Shown here piece after piece: positions 8,255-16,809 of a DNA stretch of 32,616 nucleotides; position 1 is the stretch's first letter, and each line of letters opens with the position of its first letter. The notes beneath the pieces are model-generated. The model saw only the letters and a list, made by a program, of their open reading frames with translations. It did not search any database and was not told where the DNA came from. Source of the stretch: Spirochaetaceae bacterium 4572_59 (lineage in GTDB: Bacteria; Spirochaetota; Spirochaetia; DSM-2461); assembly GCA_002084805.1 (NCBI GenBank), contig NBMC01000036.1, positions 1 through 32,616 of the forward strand, written 5' to 3'. A program made the position numbers and the translations under genes.

Positions 8255-10420
8255 ATGACATATTCCGCGGGAGAGCCATTTCTTTTCAAAGAACTGGAGG
8301 GAACAAGCTGGCACAGAAGATTTGTGGCAGAGGAATTTCAGATACTTCTTGATCACTATCCCGAACGGATTATTGTGATAGATGCCGTGCTTTCGGATAG
8401 AGAATTGAGGGATAAGGAACGTCTGCATAAATATCAGAACCTGCTGATTAATTATATTCTGAATAATAGAGAAATTGATGACAAAATGCCAATTGAGATC
8501 CTGAAAAATCTCAGACGTTTCAGACTTGATATTTTTGGTATAGGGTCATCTTCTGTTGGAGATTTTCAGTATTCTGATAGAAGGGGACCGCTATTTTATG
8601 ATCGGGCTGACAGGGATCTACGGAAGAGGCTTGAGAGTGAACTATCCAAGGCAGAGAAGGTAATATTTTTCCCGGGTAAGCCAGGGGCGTTCAGAGAGGA
8701 GTTATCCAAACTGATTGAATTGACTGATGCAGAGATCTGTGTTGTCTGTTCTGATGATCCTCTTATCTTCGGTGTTAAAGAAGGGATGTTTGATGATCTT
8801 CAAAGGCATGAGCCCTTCAGCTTAGTAAAAAAAGATCTTTCTTATAATTTCCCCCTTAAATCTGAGGGTATTGAAAAATTAAGAAAGAGGCAGGCCAACG
8901 GTGTTTTTATTTTTACAACGAATCTCTGGTTATATCTGGAGATATTCCGGAAAATGGAGAATTTCGGATTTATCCTGGATAATTCGGAGTGGTTTTCTAG
9001 AGGATTGCTTCAATATTCTTTTGAACGGCCCGGTGATAATCTCAAGGGATTCAGTAGCTCGGCCTATACGGATATTCTCTCAAGATGCGAGGTTGTGACC
9101 ACAATGACACTGGCAGGACTGCAGACGTCTCCATTCCCCCCGGATATTGATGTTTCTGGTGTCCAATATAACACTCTGAGTCTCCCAGATTTTCTGAGAG
9201 GACAATCTCCTATGTCTCTCAGTTTGTCAACAGAAGTAAAGCTGAAAAAATTCAATCACAAAAGTGATCGTATGCAAGTATCCACCGGGCTTTATCATAT
9301 AGATGGGAATGGCATTTATAAAACAGATTCTCATGATAAGGCTGCTGTCCTGGTTACACTGGTGGATACTTATGAGCAGAATGTTGACGCAGCTCCTGTC
9401 TTTTTGAATGCTTCTTCTCCCCCTGAGGCAGTCATTATGACTAATAGTGGAGTATTAGCATCATTCAATTATTATTATACCGGGAATCTTGTTAAGTATT
9501 ACAACTATCAGGTATCCGAGAGAGAACAGCTTCAGATAAAGAACTTTTCTATTGATTATCTTTTTGTCAGGAGCAATGGGAGAGTGTTGGAAACTTTCCC
9601 ATTGTATAACAAGGCTTTCCTGGGCTGTACAGATAAAGGGAAAATCTTTGCCGGTCATTTTCTACCGGAAAAGGTAGAGCTATTTCTGGGAGGTGCTAAA
9701 TATAGCTTTCTTGAAAATCAGATCAATCCCGATGGAGACGGCTCTTTAGAAGGTTTGTATCTCCCCTCATCTGAAAGGAAATTTGTGGGTACGGGCCAAT
9801 TCTGTGTCGTCATAATTCAGGATCAGATAGTATTCAGTGGTAAGGGGCCCTGCAGAATCCCCCCAGTCGGTGTTGTCGCCGTTTTAAGGGAGGAGATAGC
9901 GGAAAATATCAGAACTGTCAGTTTTCATATTTCATGGAAAGATATGCCCTATTCAAGGGATTCTTTGAACTGGATGGTGGGAGGATTCAATCTCCTTGTT
10001 GATAACGGACGAAATCTATATTCAAATACTTATGAAGCCGAGAGAAGTCTTCAAAATGAGGGTTGGTATAAACAGGCCTCCAGAGAGACCCAAGAAACTC
10101 AGCTGATTCCCGGTGTGCGTCAACCGAGAGCCGTATTCGGCCGTACAAAAGGTGGCCGGTTACTATTGGCTCAATTTTCAGGTAGAACCGATATTTCATG
10201 TGGAGCATCGTTTTGCGAAACAGTCTCCTTTGTTCAAAACAAAGCCGGTGAAACTGATGAACTTGACTTTCTGATAAATTTTGATGGTGGAGCTTCCGCA
10301 TCAATTATCGGATATAGAGACGGTAATTATACTAACTTCTGTTTAACCGCGGCTTCAGAGACAAATCCTGTAGGTATTGCAAGATGCCTGCCGTCTTACT
10401 TCTCACTCACTCTTAAGTAA
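8255..10420 (+). CDS. Large protein with C-terminal phosphodiester-glycosidase (NAGPA-like) domain
   Basis: The 721-residue product has a recognisable C-terminal third resembling the phosphodiester glycosidase/NAGPA domain (PF09992): MVGGFNLLVDNGR (from about residue 574), QPRAVFGRTKGGRLLLAQFS (from about 623), and FLINFDGGASASI with the Asp-Gly-Gly at 677-679, equivalent to the usual 'NLDGGGSST'. Enzymes of this family split a sugar from a phosphodiester-linked acceptor. The first 550 residues were not recognised. No signal peptide or membrane segment is seen, so it is probably cytoplasmic. I chose the ATG at 8255, which has GAAAGGA upstream and clears the permease gene by 25 bp. A TTG start at 8186 would overlap the permease. 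Its location at the end of the transporter cluster suggests it acts on the imported compound. Confidence 0.7.
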   Translation: MTYSAGEPFLFKELEGTSWHRRFVAEEFQILLDHYPERIIVIDAVLSDRELRDKERLHKYQNLLINYILNNREIDDKMPIEILKNLRRFRLDIFGIGSSSVGDFQYSDRRGPLFYDRADRDLRKRLESELSKAEKVIFFPGKPGAFREELSKLIELTDAEICVVCSDDPLIFGVKEGMFDDLQRHEPFSLVKKDLSYNFPLKSEGIEKLRKRQANGVFIFTTNLWLYLEIFRKMENFGFILDNSEWFSRGLLQYSFERPGDNLKGFSSSAYTDILSRCEVVTTMTLAGLQTSPFPPDIDVSGVQYNTLSLPDFLRGQSPMSLSLSTEVKLKKFNHKSDRMQVSTGLYHIDGNGIYKTDSHDKAAVLVTLVDTYEQNVDAAPVFLNASSPPEAVIMTNSGVLASFNYYYTGNLVKYYNYQVSEREQLQIKNFSIDYLFVRSNGRVLETFPLYNKAFLGCTDKGKIFAGHFLPEKVELFLGGAKYSFLENQINPDGDGSLEGLYLPSSERKFVGTGQFCVVIIQDQIVFSGKGPCRIPPVGVVAVLREEIAENIRTVSFHISWKDMPYSRDSLNWMVGGFNLLVDNGRNLYSNTYEAERSLQNEGWYKQASRETQETQLIPGVRQPRAVFGRTKGGRLLLAQFSGRTDISCGASFCETVSFVQNKAGETDELDFLINFDGGASASIIGYRDGNYTNFCLTAASETNPVGIARCLPSYFSLTLK

Positions 10421-10432
10421 AATGGGAAATAT

Positions 10433-11149
10433 ATGAAATTAGCAATGATTATCAATATATATACTGATGTAAATGATGAGTGCCATAACCCATTTGAGCA
10501 TCCAACCAGTCTCCATAGGTTTGGGGAGGAAAACACTCTCCAGGCTACTGCAGAGTGTATCAGGGGACTTGAAACAGATGAAGAGGACAGGCTGAGGCAG
10601 TACCTCATCGGTACTGCCACTCAGGAGAGTAGAGAATTCGACAGGCAGACATGATCAGAAATTGAGAACTGTTTTATAGACTTTCCATATGAGATCATAA
10701 TTCTGACTAACAGTGATATCTATGATCTCCATAGTGAGTCGGGATCAAATTTTTCAGTGGAAGAGGCTATCCGGAAATCAGGTCTCTCGGATTTATTATT
10801 TCTTCGATTATGAATGAAGACATCATTATTCAGATAGATGATGATGAGCTTTTACGTCCACTCTACTTACAAAAAATGAAAGAGATTCGGAAGAATAATC
10901 CATATAAAATCTGTATTCACTGCTCCCTATGAAAAAAACGGAACAGTCAGGATTCTCACGGAGGACCCTCTGGAAACATGGAGAAAGATATGGGTGAAAT
11001 GACAGCTGTTTTATGCCCGTTGGAAAAGATCTTATCTGGATGATCGTATTGCTGCTGCGTATGAAGTTAAACGGTCCCATAAAGATCTGTCTTCCGGATT
11101 CAGACATTTTAGCCTCCCCGAGTACCTGGCGGATCTGGACCTGAAATGA
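10433..11149 (+). pseudogene. Frameshifted gene, glycosyltransferase-like fragment
   Basis: An ATG 12 bp after the NAGPA-like gene opens a 73-codon frame (MKLAMIINIYTDVNDECHNP...). Coding-like sequence then continues through several stops and frame changes: SEIENCFIDFPYEIIILTNS after a TGA at 10652; EDIIIQIDDDELLRPLYL in another frame from about 10816; APYEKNGTVRILTEDPLE further on; and LDDRIAAAYEVKRSHKDLSS to a stop at 11147-11149. The hydrophobic strand followed by DDD resembles the metal-binding region of GT-A glycosyltransferases, but this is a weak identification. At least three lesions are needed to join the pieces, so the gene is dead or the sequence is in error. It was probably the last gene of the upstream cluster. 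Confidence 0.6.
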
Positions 11150-11168
11150 TTACAGGAATAGATGATGA

Positions 11169-11200
11169 ACAGGATCGGACGGATCTGAAACAAATGAAAA
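11169..11200 (+). repeat. Short ssb-derived remnant (copy B)
   Basis: This 32-base segment (central part GGATCTGAAACAAATGA) matches positions 823-854 in copy A with three mismatches and 14421-14452 in the intact ssb gene with a few more. It is a third piece of the ssb tail, lying between the broken gene and the hybrid kinase. The rest of the 11150-11392 gap is AT-rich and shows nothing else recognisable. Confidence 0.6.
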
Positions 11201-11392
11201 AATATCCCTCTGCAATTGCGGCTGTGCGTTTAATGTGTTCTATGGTAAAATCTATAATGAATTGTATTTCAGCCTACAGCTGGATGTGTTTCTGTTACTG
11301 AAACATTATAGATTAAGTTCGTATAAACGATAATGTTTATGAATTTGAGTATGTCATAAAATTCCTCTGAAGAAACAAAAGGGTAGTACGTG

Positions 11393-13972
11393 ATGAAACT
11401 ACGGAATAAGCTAATACTGATAATCAGCTTTATTATATTTGTGGTCCTGTTAGTTACCAGTATCTCTTCATATTTTGTTGTTAAAAATATTGTTATAGAA
11501 AGTGCTCTTTTCAATCTGGAAGCTGTCTCGAATGGGCAGCTGAATTATTTAGAGAATATGGATCAGTTGAATAAGGATAGGCTGAAATTGGTAAGCAGCC
11601 GAACTCAGTTGCGCTTAAGCCTGAAAAGCTATCTGCGGTACTCTGAAATACAAGATCAATCCAGAATGAATAAAATATTGAAAGACGCTCTTTCCTCAAT
11701 TAAAGATTATAATGAAATCAGCATCATAAATTTATCAGGGATAGTTGTATCTTCTACAGAAGCAGGTTCTATAAATGAAAAATCAAATGATAATGATTAT
11801 TTTTCGAAAGCGGAAAAAGGAGAAATAACAGATCATTTTTTTCTTGATGATGATCAGAACCTTATTATCCATGTATACGGGCCGATAATTTACGATGGTG
11901 AAATGATCGGTGTTATTAGAATAGCTGTTTCTGAAGAAAAAATCATGAGTATGCTTAGAGATTACTCTTTATTCGGAAATACCGGTTATTTTTCATTTCT
12001 GATACCAGCTGATGAGGAAAATAAATTTATCGCCACTCCGAGAAGAATAGACGGAGATGACGGCAAGTTTAAATATGTTTATTATGATGATTTAGGGCAA
12101 ATATCAAAAAAAGTTATCGAAAAACAAATTGGAACTTACAGACACTTAGATGATTACCGTAACAATTCTTTTTTTGCTGTTGTCAGTTACAGCGATGTGC
12201 TGGATTTCGGTTATTCTGTCAGAATGAGTCGCGAAGAAGTATTAAAGCCTCTTGTTTATTACAAAAAAATACTGTTTTCTGTTGTTATCCTCTTACTGTT
12301 GATGATGCTCTCTATTTTTCCTATCGGTGTAGCTGCAGTCACAAAGCCAATAATTAGACTTGCAGAACTGACAAAAAATGTCAGTGAGGGGAAACTTGAT
12401 CAGGAAATTGAAGTTTTCTCAAATGATGAGATCGGAATACTGGGCAATTCATTGAATGTAATGAGAGAACACATAAAGGAAAGTAAAGAAAGATATCAAA
12501 CAATTATTGAAACTACTTCTCAGGGATTTATCCTTGTTGATTCAGAAATGAAAATTATTGAGGTCAATCAGTCGCTTTGTGATATGACCGCTTATACAAG
12601 AGATGAACTGATAGGGAAGCCTTCGCTGGATTTTATTAACGAAGAAAATGAGATCATATTTAATGGCCAAATACAACAGATAACAGATATTCTGCATAGA
12701 AGTTATGAAATTTCACTTAAAAAGAAAAATGGTGAAACCTGTCCTACAATTGTTAATGCAACTACTTTAGTTGATGAAAAAGGAAATTATGACGGCTCTT
12801 TTGGATTAATTACAGATCTTACCGACAGAAAAAGGGCAGAAGCGGAATTTCAGAAAATTGACAAACTGGAAAGCCTTGGGACTCTCGCAGGCGGAATCGC
12901 ACATGATTTCAATAACATTCTAACAGGCATATACGGATATATTTCTCTTTTACAAACACAATTGCCGGAAAATAATTCAAGTACTGAATATTTCAATGAA
13001 ATCCAAAAATCAATGAAACGGGCTGTTCAACTGTCACGTCAGCTGATGACATTTTCAAAAGAGGATAATGCTGTTAAAGAGAATATTAATCTGGGAGATG
13101 TGATCAGAGAGGTGATTAAATTTAATCTTTCCGGAAGTACCCTGAAACCGGTTTTTGAAGAATCTGACCATTTATGGATAGTTGAAGCTGATAAAGGGCA
13201 AATACAACAGGTTTTTTCCAATCTTACAATAAATGCGAAGCAGGCATCTCCTGAAGGGGGACATCTCTTTGTTACAATGCAGAATTCAGAGATTCGAGAA
13301 AAAGAAATCCCTGGTTTAGAGTCTGGAAAATACATAAAGATTAGAGTACAGGATGAAGGATCCGGAATTGACAGCAAAGACCTTGATAAAATTTTCGAGC
13401 CATATTTTACAACAAAGAAATTCGGTAACGGCCTGGGGCTGGCAACAGTTTACTCCATTATTAAAAAGCATAATGGTCATATTGTAATTGAGTCTGAAAT
13501 TGCGAAAGGTACTACTTTTACAATTTTTCTTCCGGCAGTAGAATCCCAAAAGATTGATCACAAGTGCAAGCCTGTTGTTGAAGCTGTATCAAAAAAACAG
13601 TTGTTAAAAATTCTTGTTATGGATGATGAAGAAATGATTCGATTTCTATTTTCAGAAATATTAGAGAAAATAGGACATGTTGCTGAAACAGTAAGCAATG
13701 GAGAAGAAGCTGTTAAAAAATACAAGGAATCAATGGAAAAAGGAAATCGCTTTGATATTGTAATACTGGATTTGACTATTCCAGGCGGAATGGGAGGGGT
13801 GGAAACTGTTAAACATATTCTGGATATGAATTCCGATGCTAAAGTAATTGCCTGCAGTGGATATTCAAATAATTTTGTTATGGCAGATTTTTTAGAATAT
13901 GGTTTTAAGGGAATTATTTCTAAACCTTTTACAATAGAAAAGGTGACGGAGGTCATAAATTCTATTTCTTGA
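11393..13972 (+). CDS. Hybrid sensor histidine kinase (Cache, HAMP, PAS, HisKA, HATPase, receiver)
   Basis: The 859-residue membrane protein has an N-terminal membrane segment (about 6-28), an extracytoplasmic Cache-like sensor (about 30-280), a second membrane segment (about 283-306), a HAMP linker, and a PAS domain (TIIETTSQGFILVDSEMKII onward). A HisKA domain follows with phospho-accepting His at about 504 (GGIAHDFNNIL). The HATPase domain shows the N-box NAKQASPEGG, G1 DEGSGID and G2 GNGLGLATVYS. A C-terminal receiver domain carries Asp at about 793 in VILDLTIPGG. It should sense an external small molecule and pass phosphate internally to its receiver. No DNA-binding partner is adjacent. 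GTG at 11390 and ATG at 11393 are both possible starts behind AAAGGG. Confidence 0.9.
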   Translation: MKLRNKLILIISFIIFVVLLVTSISSYFVVKNIVIESALFNLEAVSNGQLNYLENMDQLNKDRLKLVSSRTQLRLSLKSYLRYSEIQDQSRMNKILKDALSSIKDYNEISIINLSGIVVSSTEAGSINEKSNDNDYFSKAEKGEITDHFFLDDDQNLIIHVYGPIIYDGEMIGVIRIAVSEEKIMSMLRDYSLFGNTGYFSFLIPADEENKFIATPRRIDGDDGKFKYVYYDDLGQISKKVIEKQIGTYRHLDDYRNNSFFAVVSYSDVLDFGYSVRMSREEVLKPLVYYKKILFSVVILLLLMMLSIFPIGVAAVTKPIIRLAELTKNVSEGKLDQEIEVFSNDEIGILGNSLNVMREHIKESKERYQTIIETTSQGFILVDSEMKIIEVNQSLCDMTAYTRDELIGKPSLDFINEENEIIFNGQIQQITDILHRSYEISLKKKNGETCPTIVNATTLVDEKGNYDGSFGLITDLTDRKRAEAEFQKIDKLESLGTLAGGIAHDFNNILTGIYGYISLLQTQLPENNSSTEYFNEIQKSMKRAVQLSRQLMTFSKEDNAVKENINLGDVIREVIKFNLSGSTLKPVFEESDHLWIVEADKGQIQQVFSNLTINAKQASPEGGHLFVTMQNSEIREKEIPGLESGKYIKIRVQDEGSGIDSKDLDKIFEPYFTTKKFGNGLGLATVYSIIKKHNGHIVIESEIAKGTTFTIFLPAVESQKIDHKCKPVVEAVSKKQLLKILVMDDEEMIRFLFSEILEKIGHVAETVSNGEEAVKKYKESMEKGNRFDIVILDLTIPGGMGGVETVKHILDMNSDAKVIACSGYSNNFVMADFLEYGFKGIISKPFTIEKVTEVINSIS

Positions 13973-14061
13973 ATGTGTAGAAAAAATCCAGATAATTTGT
14001 ATTACAACGGTAGCGACAGATGATTCTACGAATTATGAAGGGCTGTTTTATTCAAAATCAT

Positions 14062-14090
14062 AAAAAATAAAAAAAAGTAAAAAAAAATTT
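14062..14090 (+). promoter_or_regulatory. A-tract leader of ssb without Shine-Dalgarno
   Basis: Runs of 6, 8 and 9 adenines followed by TTTT lie directly before the ssb start codon. No purine Shine-Dalgarno sequence is present, and an in-frame TAA immediately precedes the ATG. The tract may bend DNA, act as an UP-like element, or serve as an A-rich unstructured translation leader. Confidence 0.4.
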
Positions 14091-14093
14091 TAA

Positions 14094-14525
14094 ATGAATC
14101 AACTGAATTCGATTATTCTCGAAGGCAATCTCGTCCGCGATCCCGAAGGGAAACTAACCCCTAAAGGAACCGCTCTCTGTGAGTTTTCTGTGGCATCCAA
14201 CAGGTTTTACAAACAGGATGGTGTCCGGCACAGTGAAGTCTCCTACTTTGATGTGGAAGTCTGGTCAAAAGTAGCCGAATCCTGTGAAAAACACCTGAAC
14301 AAAGGCCGGGGCGTTCGCGTGGTCGGACGTTTAAAACAGAACCGCTGGACCGACGAACAGGGCCTCTCCCACTCACGCATAAAGGTAGTGGGGGAGCATG
14401 TGGAGTTCAAGCCTCTTTATACAGGATCGGCCGGATCTGAAATAAATGAGGATGGAGATGCTATTGACGCGGAAGAACCTCTTGCTGAAAGCCGGGAAAG
14501 TAATCAGGAAGAACTTGTAATCTGA
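14094..14525 (+). CDS. ssb: Single-stranded DNA-binding protein
   Basis: The 143-residue protein starts MNQLNSIILEGNLVRDPEGK and continues with the OB-fold pattern ALCEFSVASNRFYKQ, SYFDVEVWSKVAESC, LNKGRGVRVVGRLKQNRW and SRIKVVGEHVEF (about residues 1-105). It coats single-stranded DNA in replication and repair as an oligomer. The C-terminal tail is short and acidic but ends QEELVI instead of the usual DDDIPF-type tip that recruits partner proteins. The start is fixed by the canonical N-terminus and by an in-frame TAA just before it. It is not next to rpsF or rpsR, its common neighbours, but next to a hybrid kinase. Its 3' end is partly repeated at 814-973 and 11169-11200. It may be a secondary SSB and not the main one. 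Confidence 0.93.
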   Translation: MNQLNSIILEGNLVRDPEGKLTPKGTALCEFSVASNRFYKQDGVRHSEVSYFDVEVWSKVAESCEKHLNKGRGVRVVGRLKQNRWTDEQGLSHSRIKVVGEHVEFKPLYTGSAGSEINEDGDAIDAEEPLAESRESNQEELVI

Positions 14526-14545
14526 AGGAATCCTTATCTAAAATC

Positions 14546-14566
14546 AGCCGGGGCTGTGCCCCGGCT
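14546..14566. terminator. Strong terminator between convergent ssb and araD
   Basis: AGCCGGGGC (14546-14554) pairs perfectly with GCCCCGGCT (14558-14566) around a TGT loop. On the plus strand it ends ssb with a weak TAAATT tail. On the minus strand it is followed by GATTTT and can end the araD operon, so it is probably bidirectional. Confidence 0.8.
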
Positions 14567-14585
14567 TAAATTGATTACGAACTTC

Positions 14586-15272
14586 TCACTGCCCATAATA
14601 AGCAGAATCACCATGTTTTCTAAGAAAATGTTTATCTAAAAGAACTTTCTGCATCTGTTTTAGCAATGGGTCCCTGGATTCTAAAGTCCATGCCATCTGA
14701 GCAACTTCTTCCAGAACTACAGAATTATAAACTGATTCATCTGCATCTTTACCCCAGGTAAATGGACCATGATTTTTTACAAGAATAGCCGGAACCTGTT
14801 TTGGATCAATATCTTTAAATGTTTCAACAATTAACAGGCCTGTATTTTTTTCATATTCCAGTTCAATTTCTTCTTTTCGAAGATCCCGGGTACAGGGAAT
14901 AGTTCCATAAAAATAATCCGCATGGGTTGTTCCGTATGGAGCTATGCCTTTTCCAAACTGCGACCAGATTGTTGCCCATCTGGAATGGGTATGACAAATT
15001 CCGCCTATTTCGGGAAATGCCTTGTATAATTCAACGTGACTCGGAGCATCGGAAGAGGGATTTAAAGAACCTTCTACAACCTCTCCCTTTAAATCGATCA
15101 ATACAATATCAGATTTTTTCATCGTGTCATAAGAAATACCACTAGGTTTGATTGCAATAATTCCAGTTTCTCTGTCTATGGCACTTACATTGCCCCATGT
15201 ATATAGGACAAGACCCTTTGCTGGTAATTCGAGATTGGCATTTAGAACCTTTTCTTTCAATTCCGCTAACAT
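14586..15272 (-). CDS. araD: L-ribulose-5-phosphate 4-epimerase
   Basis: The 228-residue class II aldolase-family enzyme converts L-ribulose 5-phosphate to D-xylulose 5-phosphate, the exit to the pentose phosphate pathway. It has close to the length of E. coli AraD and keeps its landmarks: GNVS (27-30), SSD (73-75), zinc-binding HTH (His94, His96), Asp119, the third zinc histidine in KNHGPF (His168), and the C-terminal AYYGQ with the catalytic tyrosine. AraD, UlaF and SgbE share this chemistry and cannot be separated by sequence alone. The start lies 3 bp after the kinase stop, with GAGGAAAT inside the kinase end as ribosome site. It is the last gene of the pentose operon. Confidence 0.92.
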   Translation of the reverse strand: MLAELKEKVLNANLELPAKGLVLYTWGNVSAIDRETGIIAIKPSGISYDTMKKSDIVLIDLKGEVVEGSLNPSSDAPSHVELYKAFPEIGGICHTHSRWATIWSQFGKGIAPYGTTHADYFYGTIPCTRDLRKEEIELEYEKNTGLLIVETFKDIDPKQVPAILVKNHGPFTWGKDADESVYNSVVLEEVAQMAWTLESRDPLLKQMQKVLLDKHFLRKHGDSAYYGQ

Positions 15273-15275
15273 TTT

Positions 15276-16790
15276 TTATATTTCCTCGTTCCATAGTCCA
15301 TTAAGACTCGATGATACTTTTTTATAATGTTCATATTTCTTTCTATAGCTTTCCGTTTTCTCTCTATCCGGTTCAAACCTATTGTTTATTGCGACCATAA
15401 AAGTAGCAGCGTTCTGTAGATCACTGTATTCTCCAGCTGTTACAGCAGCTGCCATGGCACAACCCAGTGCCCCAAGTTCTTCGGTATCAATTGTTTCAAC
15501 TGGTAAAGCGGTTATGTCGGAAAACATCTGTGCCCACAGCTGTGATTTAGCGGCACCCCCTGCCAGGCGGATAGCCCTTGTCTCATGCCTATTTGCGAGT
15601 AATTTTTCTAAATGAACCATATGACAGAATACTATTCCTTCAAAGACAGCTCTTACCATATGAGCCCTTGTATGGTGGCTATCGAGACCGATAAAACATG
15701 CTTTGGCTCTGGAGTTGTAGTTTGATCCGAATATGTAGGGGAGGAAGATGATGCTCTGTTCCTCCGGTTCTACTGAAGCTGCTAATTTGTCGCAATAGTC
15801 GTAGACGCTGACTCCCTTTGCAGTAGCCTGTTTTTTCTCTTCTTCAAGGAACATGGAAATATACCACTCGAGGTTTCCCGCTGAAGTGGGGCTGCTTTCC
15901 TCAATCAGATAGTAGTCTTCCATGCAGTATACCGAGTTCATCATAATGGATTTATCGAGTACCGGTTTTTTACTGATGTACTCATTTATACCCCAAGTTC
16001 CCGCTATCACGCAGATATTTTCCTCATTGCAAATATCCATGGCAATTGCACAAGCGTCGATGTCGAACATACCACCGGAGACAGGAGTCCCCGCCAATAA
16101 TCCGGTCAGTTCCGCTGTCTTCTCTGTTATTCTACCGCAAAGGTCAGTAGAGTTTTTTAAAGGAGGAAGGGCGTTATATATCTCTTCCAACCCATAGAGG
16201 GATAGGAGCTCTTTGTCGTAATCCTTAGTTTCAAGGTTTAACAAATTGGAACCGGAGTAATCAGTTATTTCAGCAAAAGCTTCACCGGTCAATTTAAACC
16301 GGATGTAGTCTTTTACCTCAAAGATCCATTTTATCTGCTCAATTATCTGCGGTTCATTATCTTTGAGCCATCGAAGGAGTGATACGGGCTGGCAAGCCAG
16401 TATTTTCTGGTAGGTTTTTTTAAAGACTTTTTCAGCTGTCCCATCTTTTTCACACTGCAGCGGGTACTCCCAGGCCCTTGAATCTGTCGAGACAATTCCG
16501 TTATAGAGGGCGTTGTCATCTTTCCCTACAAGATAGAGCCCCTTGCCGTGACCGGTGCAAGCAATCCCTTTAATCTGGTCAGAACCTATCTCTGCATTGG
16601 CTATAGATTTGCTGATTACTTCTGTATTTATATTCCACAACTCTTCCATGTTTCGCTCAGTGAAACCGGCAGAGGGAGTTATCATATCCAGTTTTTTTGA
16701 AGCCGAGGCTATTTCTTTGCCCTTATTGTCAAAAATAACGGCCTTGCACATGGTGCCACCGTTATCGATTCCCATAAAGTATTTGTTCAT
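15276..16790 (-). CDS. lyxK: L-xylulose kinase, FGGY family
   Basis: This 504-residue FGGY kinase phosphorylates L-xylulose to L-xylulose 5-phosphate with ATP. It resembles E. coli LyxK along its length: N-terminal GIDNGGTMCKAVIFD (phosphate-binding loop), QPVSLLRWLKDNEP (LyxK has HPVSLLRWLKEHEP), the ATP-domain segment SPTSAGNLEWY, FLPYIFGSN, HTRAHMVRAVFEGIVFCHM, and the FGGY second signature region RLAGGAAKSQLWAQMFSD. The neighbouring UlaE and AraD use its product in order, which strongly supports the assignment. A related 3-keto-L-gulonate kinase activity is possible but less likely, because no 3-keto-L-gulonate-6-phosphate decarboxylase gene is present in the operon. Confidence 0.88.
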   Translation of the reverse strand: MNKYFMGIDNGGTMCKAVIFDNKGKEIASASKKLDMITPSAGFTERNMEELWNINTEVISKSIANAEIGSDQIKGIACTGHGKGLYLVGKDDNALYNGIVSTDSRAWEYPLQCEKDGTAEKVFKKTYQKILACQPVSLLRWLKDNEPQIIEQIKWIFEVKDYIRFKLTGEAFAEITDYSGSNLLNLETKDYDKELLSLYGLEEIYNALPPLKNSTDLCGRITEKTAELTGLLAGTPVSGGMFDIDACAIAMDICNEENICVIAGTWGINEYISKKPVLDKSIMMNSVYCMEDYYLIEESSPTSAGNLEWYISMFLEEEKKQATAKGVSVYDYCDKLAASVEPEEQSIIFLPYIFGSNYNSRAKACFIGLDSHHTRAHMVRAVFEGIVFCHMVHLEKLLANRHETRAIRLAGGAAKSQLWAQMFSDITALPVETIDTEELGALGCAMAAAVTAGEYSDLQNAATFMVAINNRFEPDREKTESYRKKYEHYKKVSSSLNGLWNEEI

Positions 16791-16809
16791 ATTATCAACT
16801 ATCCTGAAT

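Noticed and set aside
10826..11107. Minus-strand 93-codon frame within the broken glycosyltransferase-like gene
   Set aside because: The plus strand carries the coding-like pieces with the DDD motif; the minus-strand frame shows nothing recognisable.
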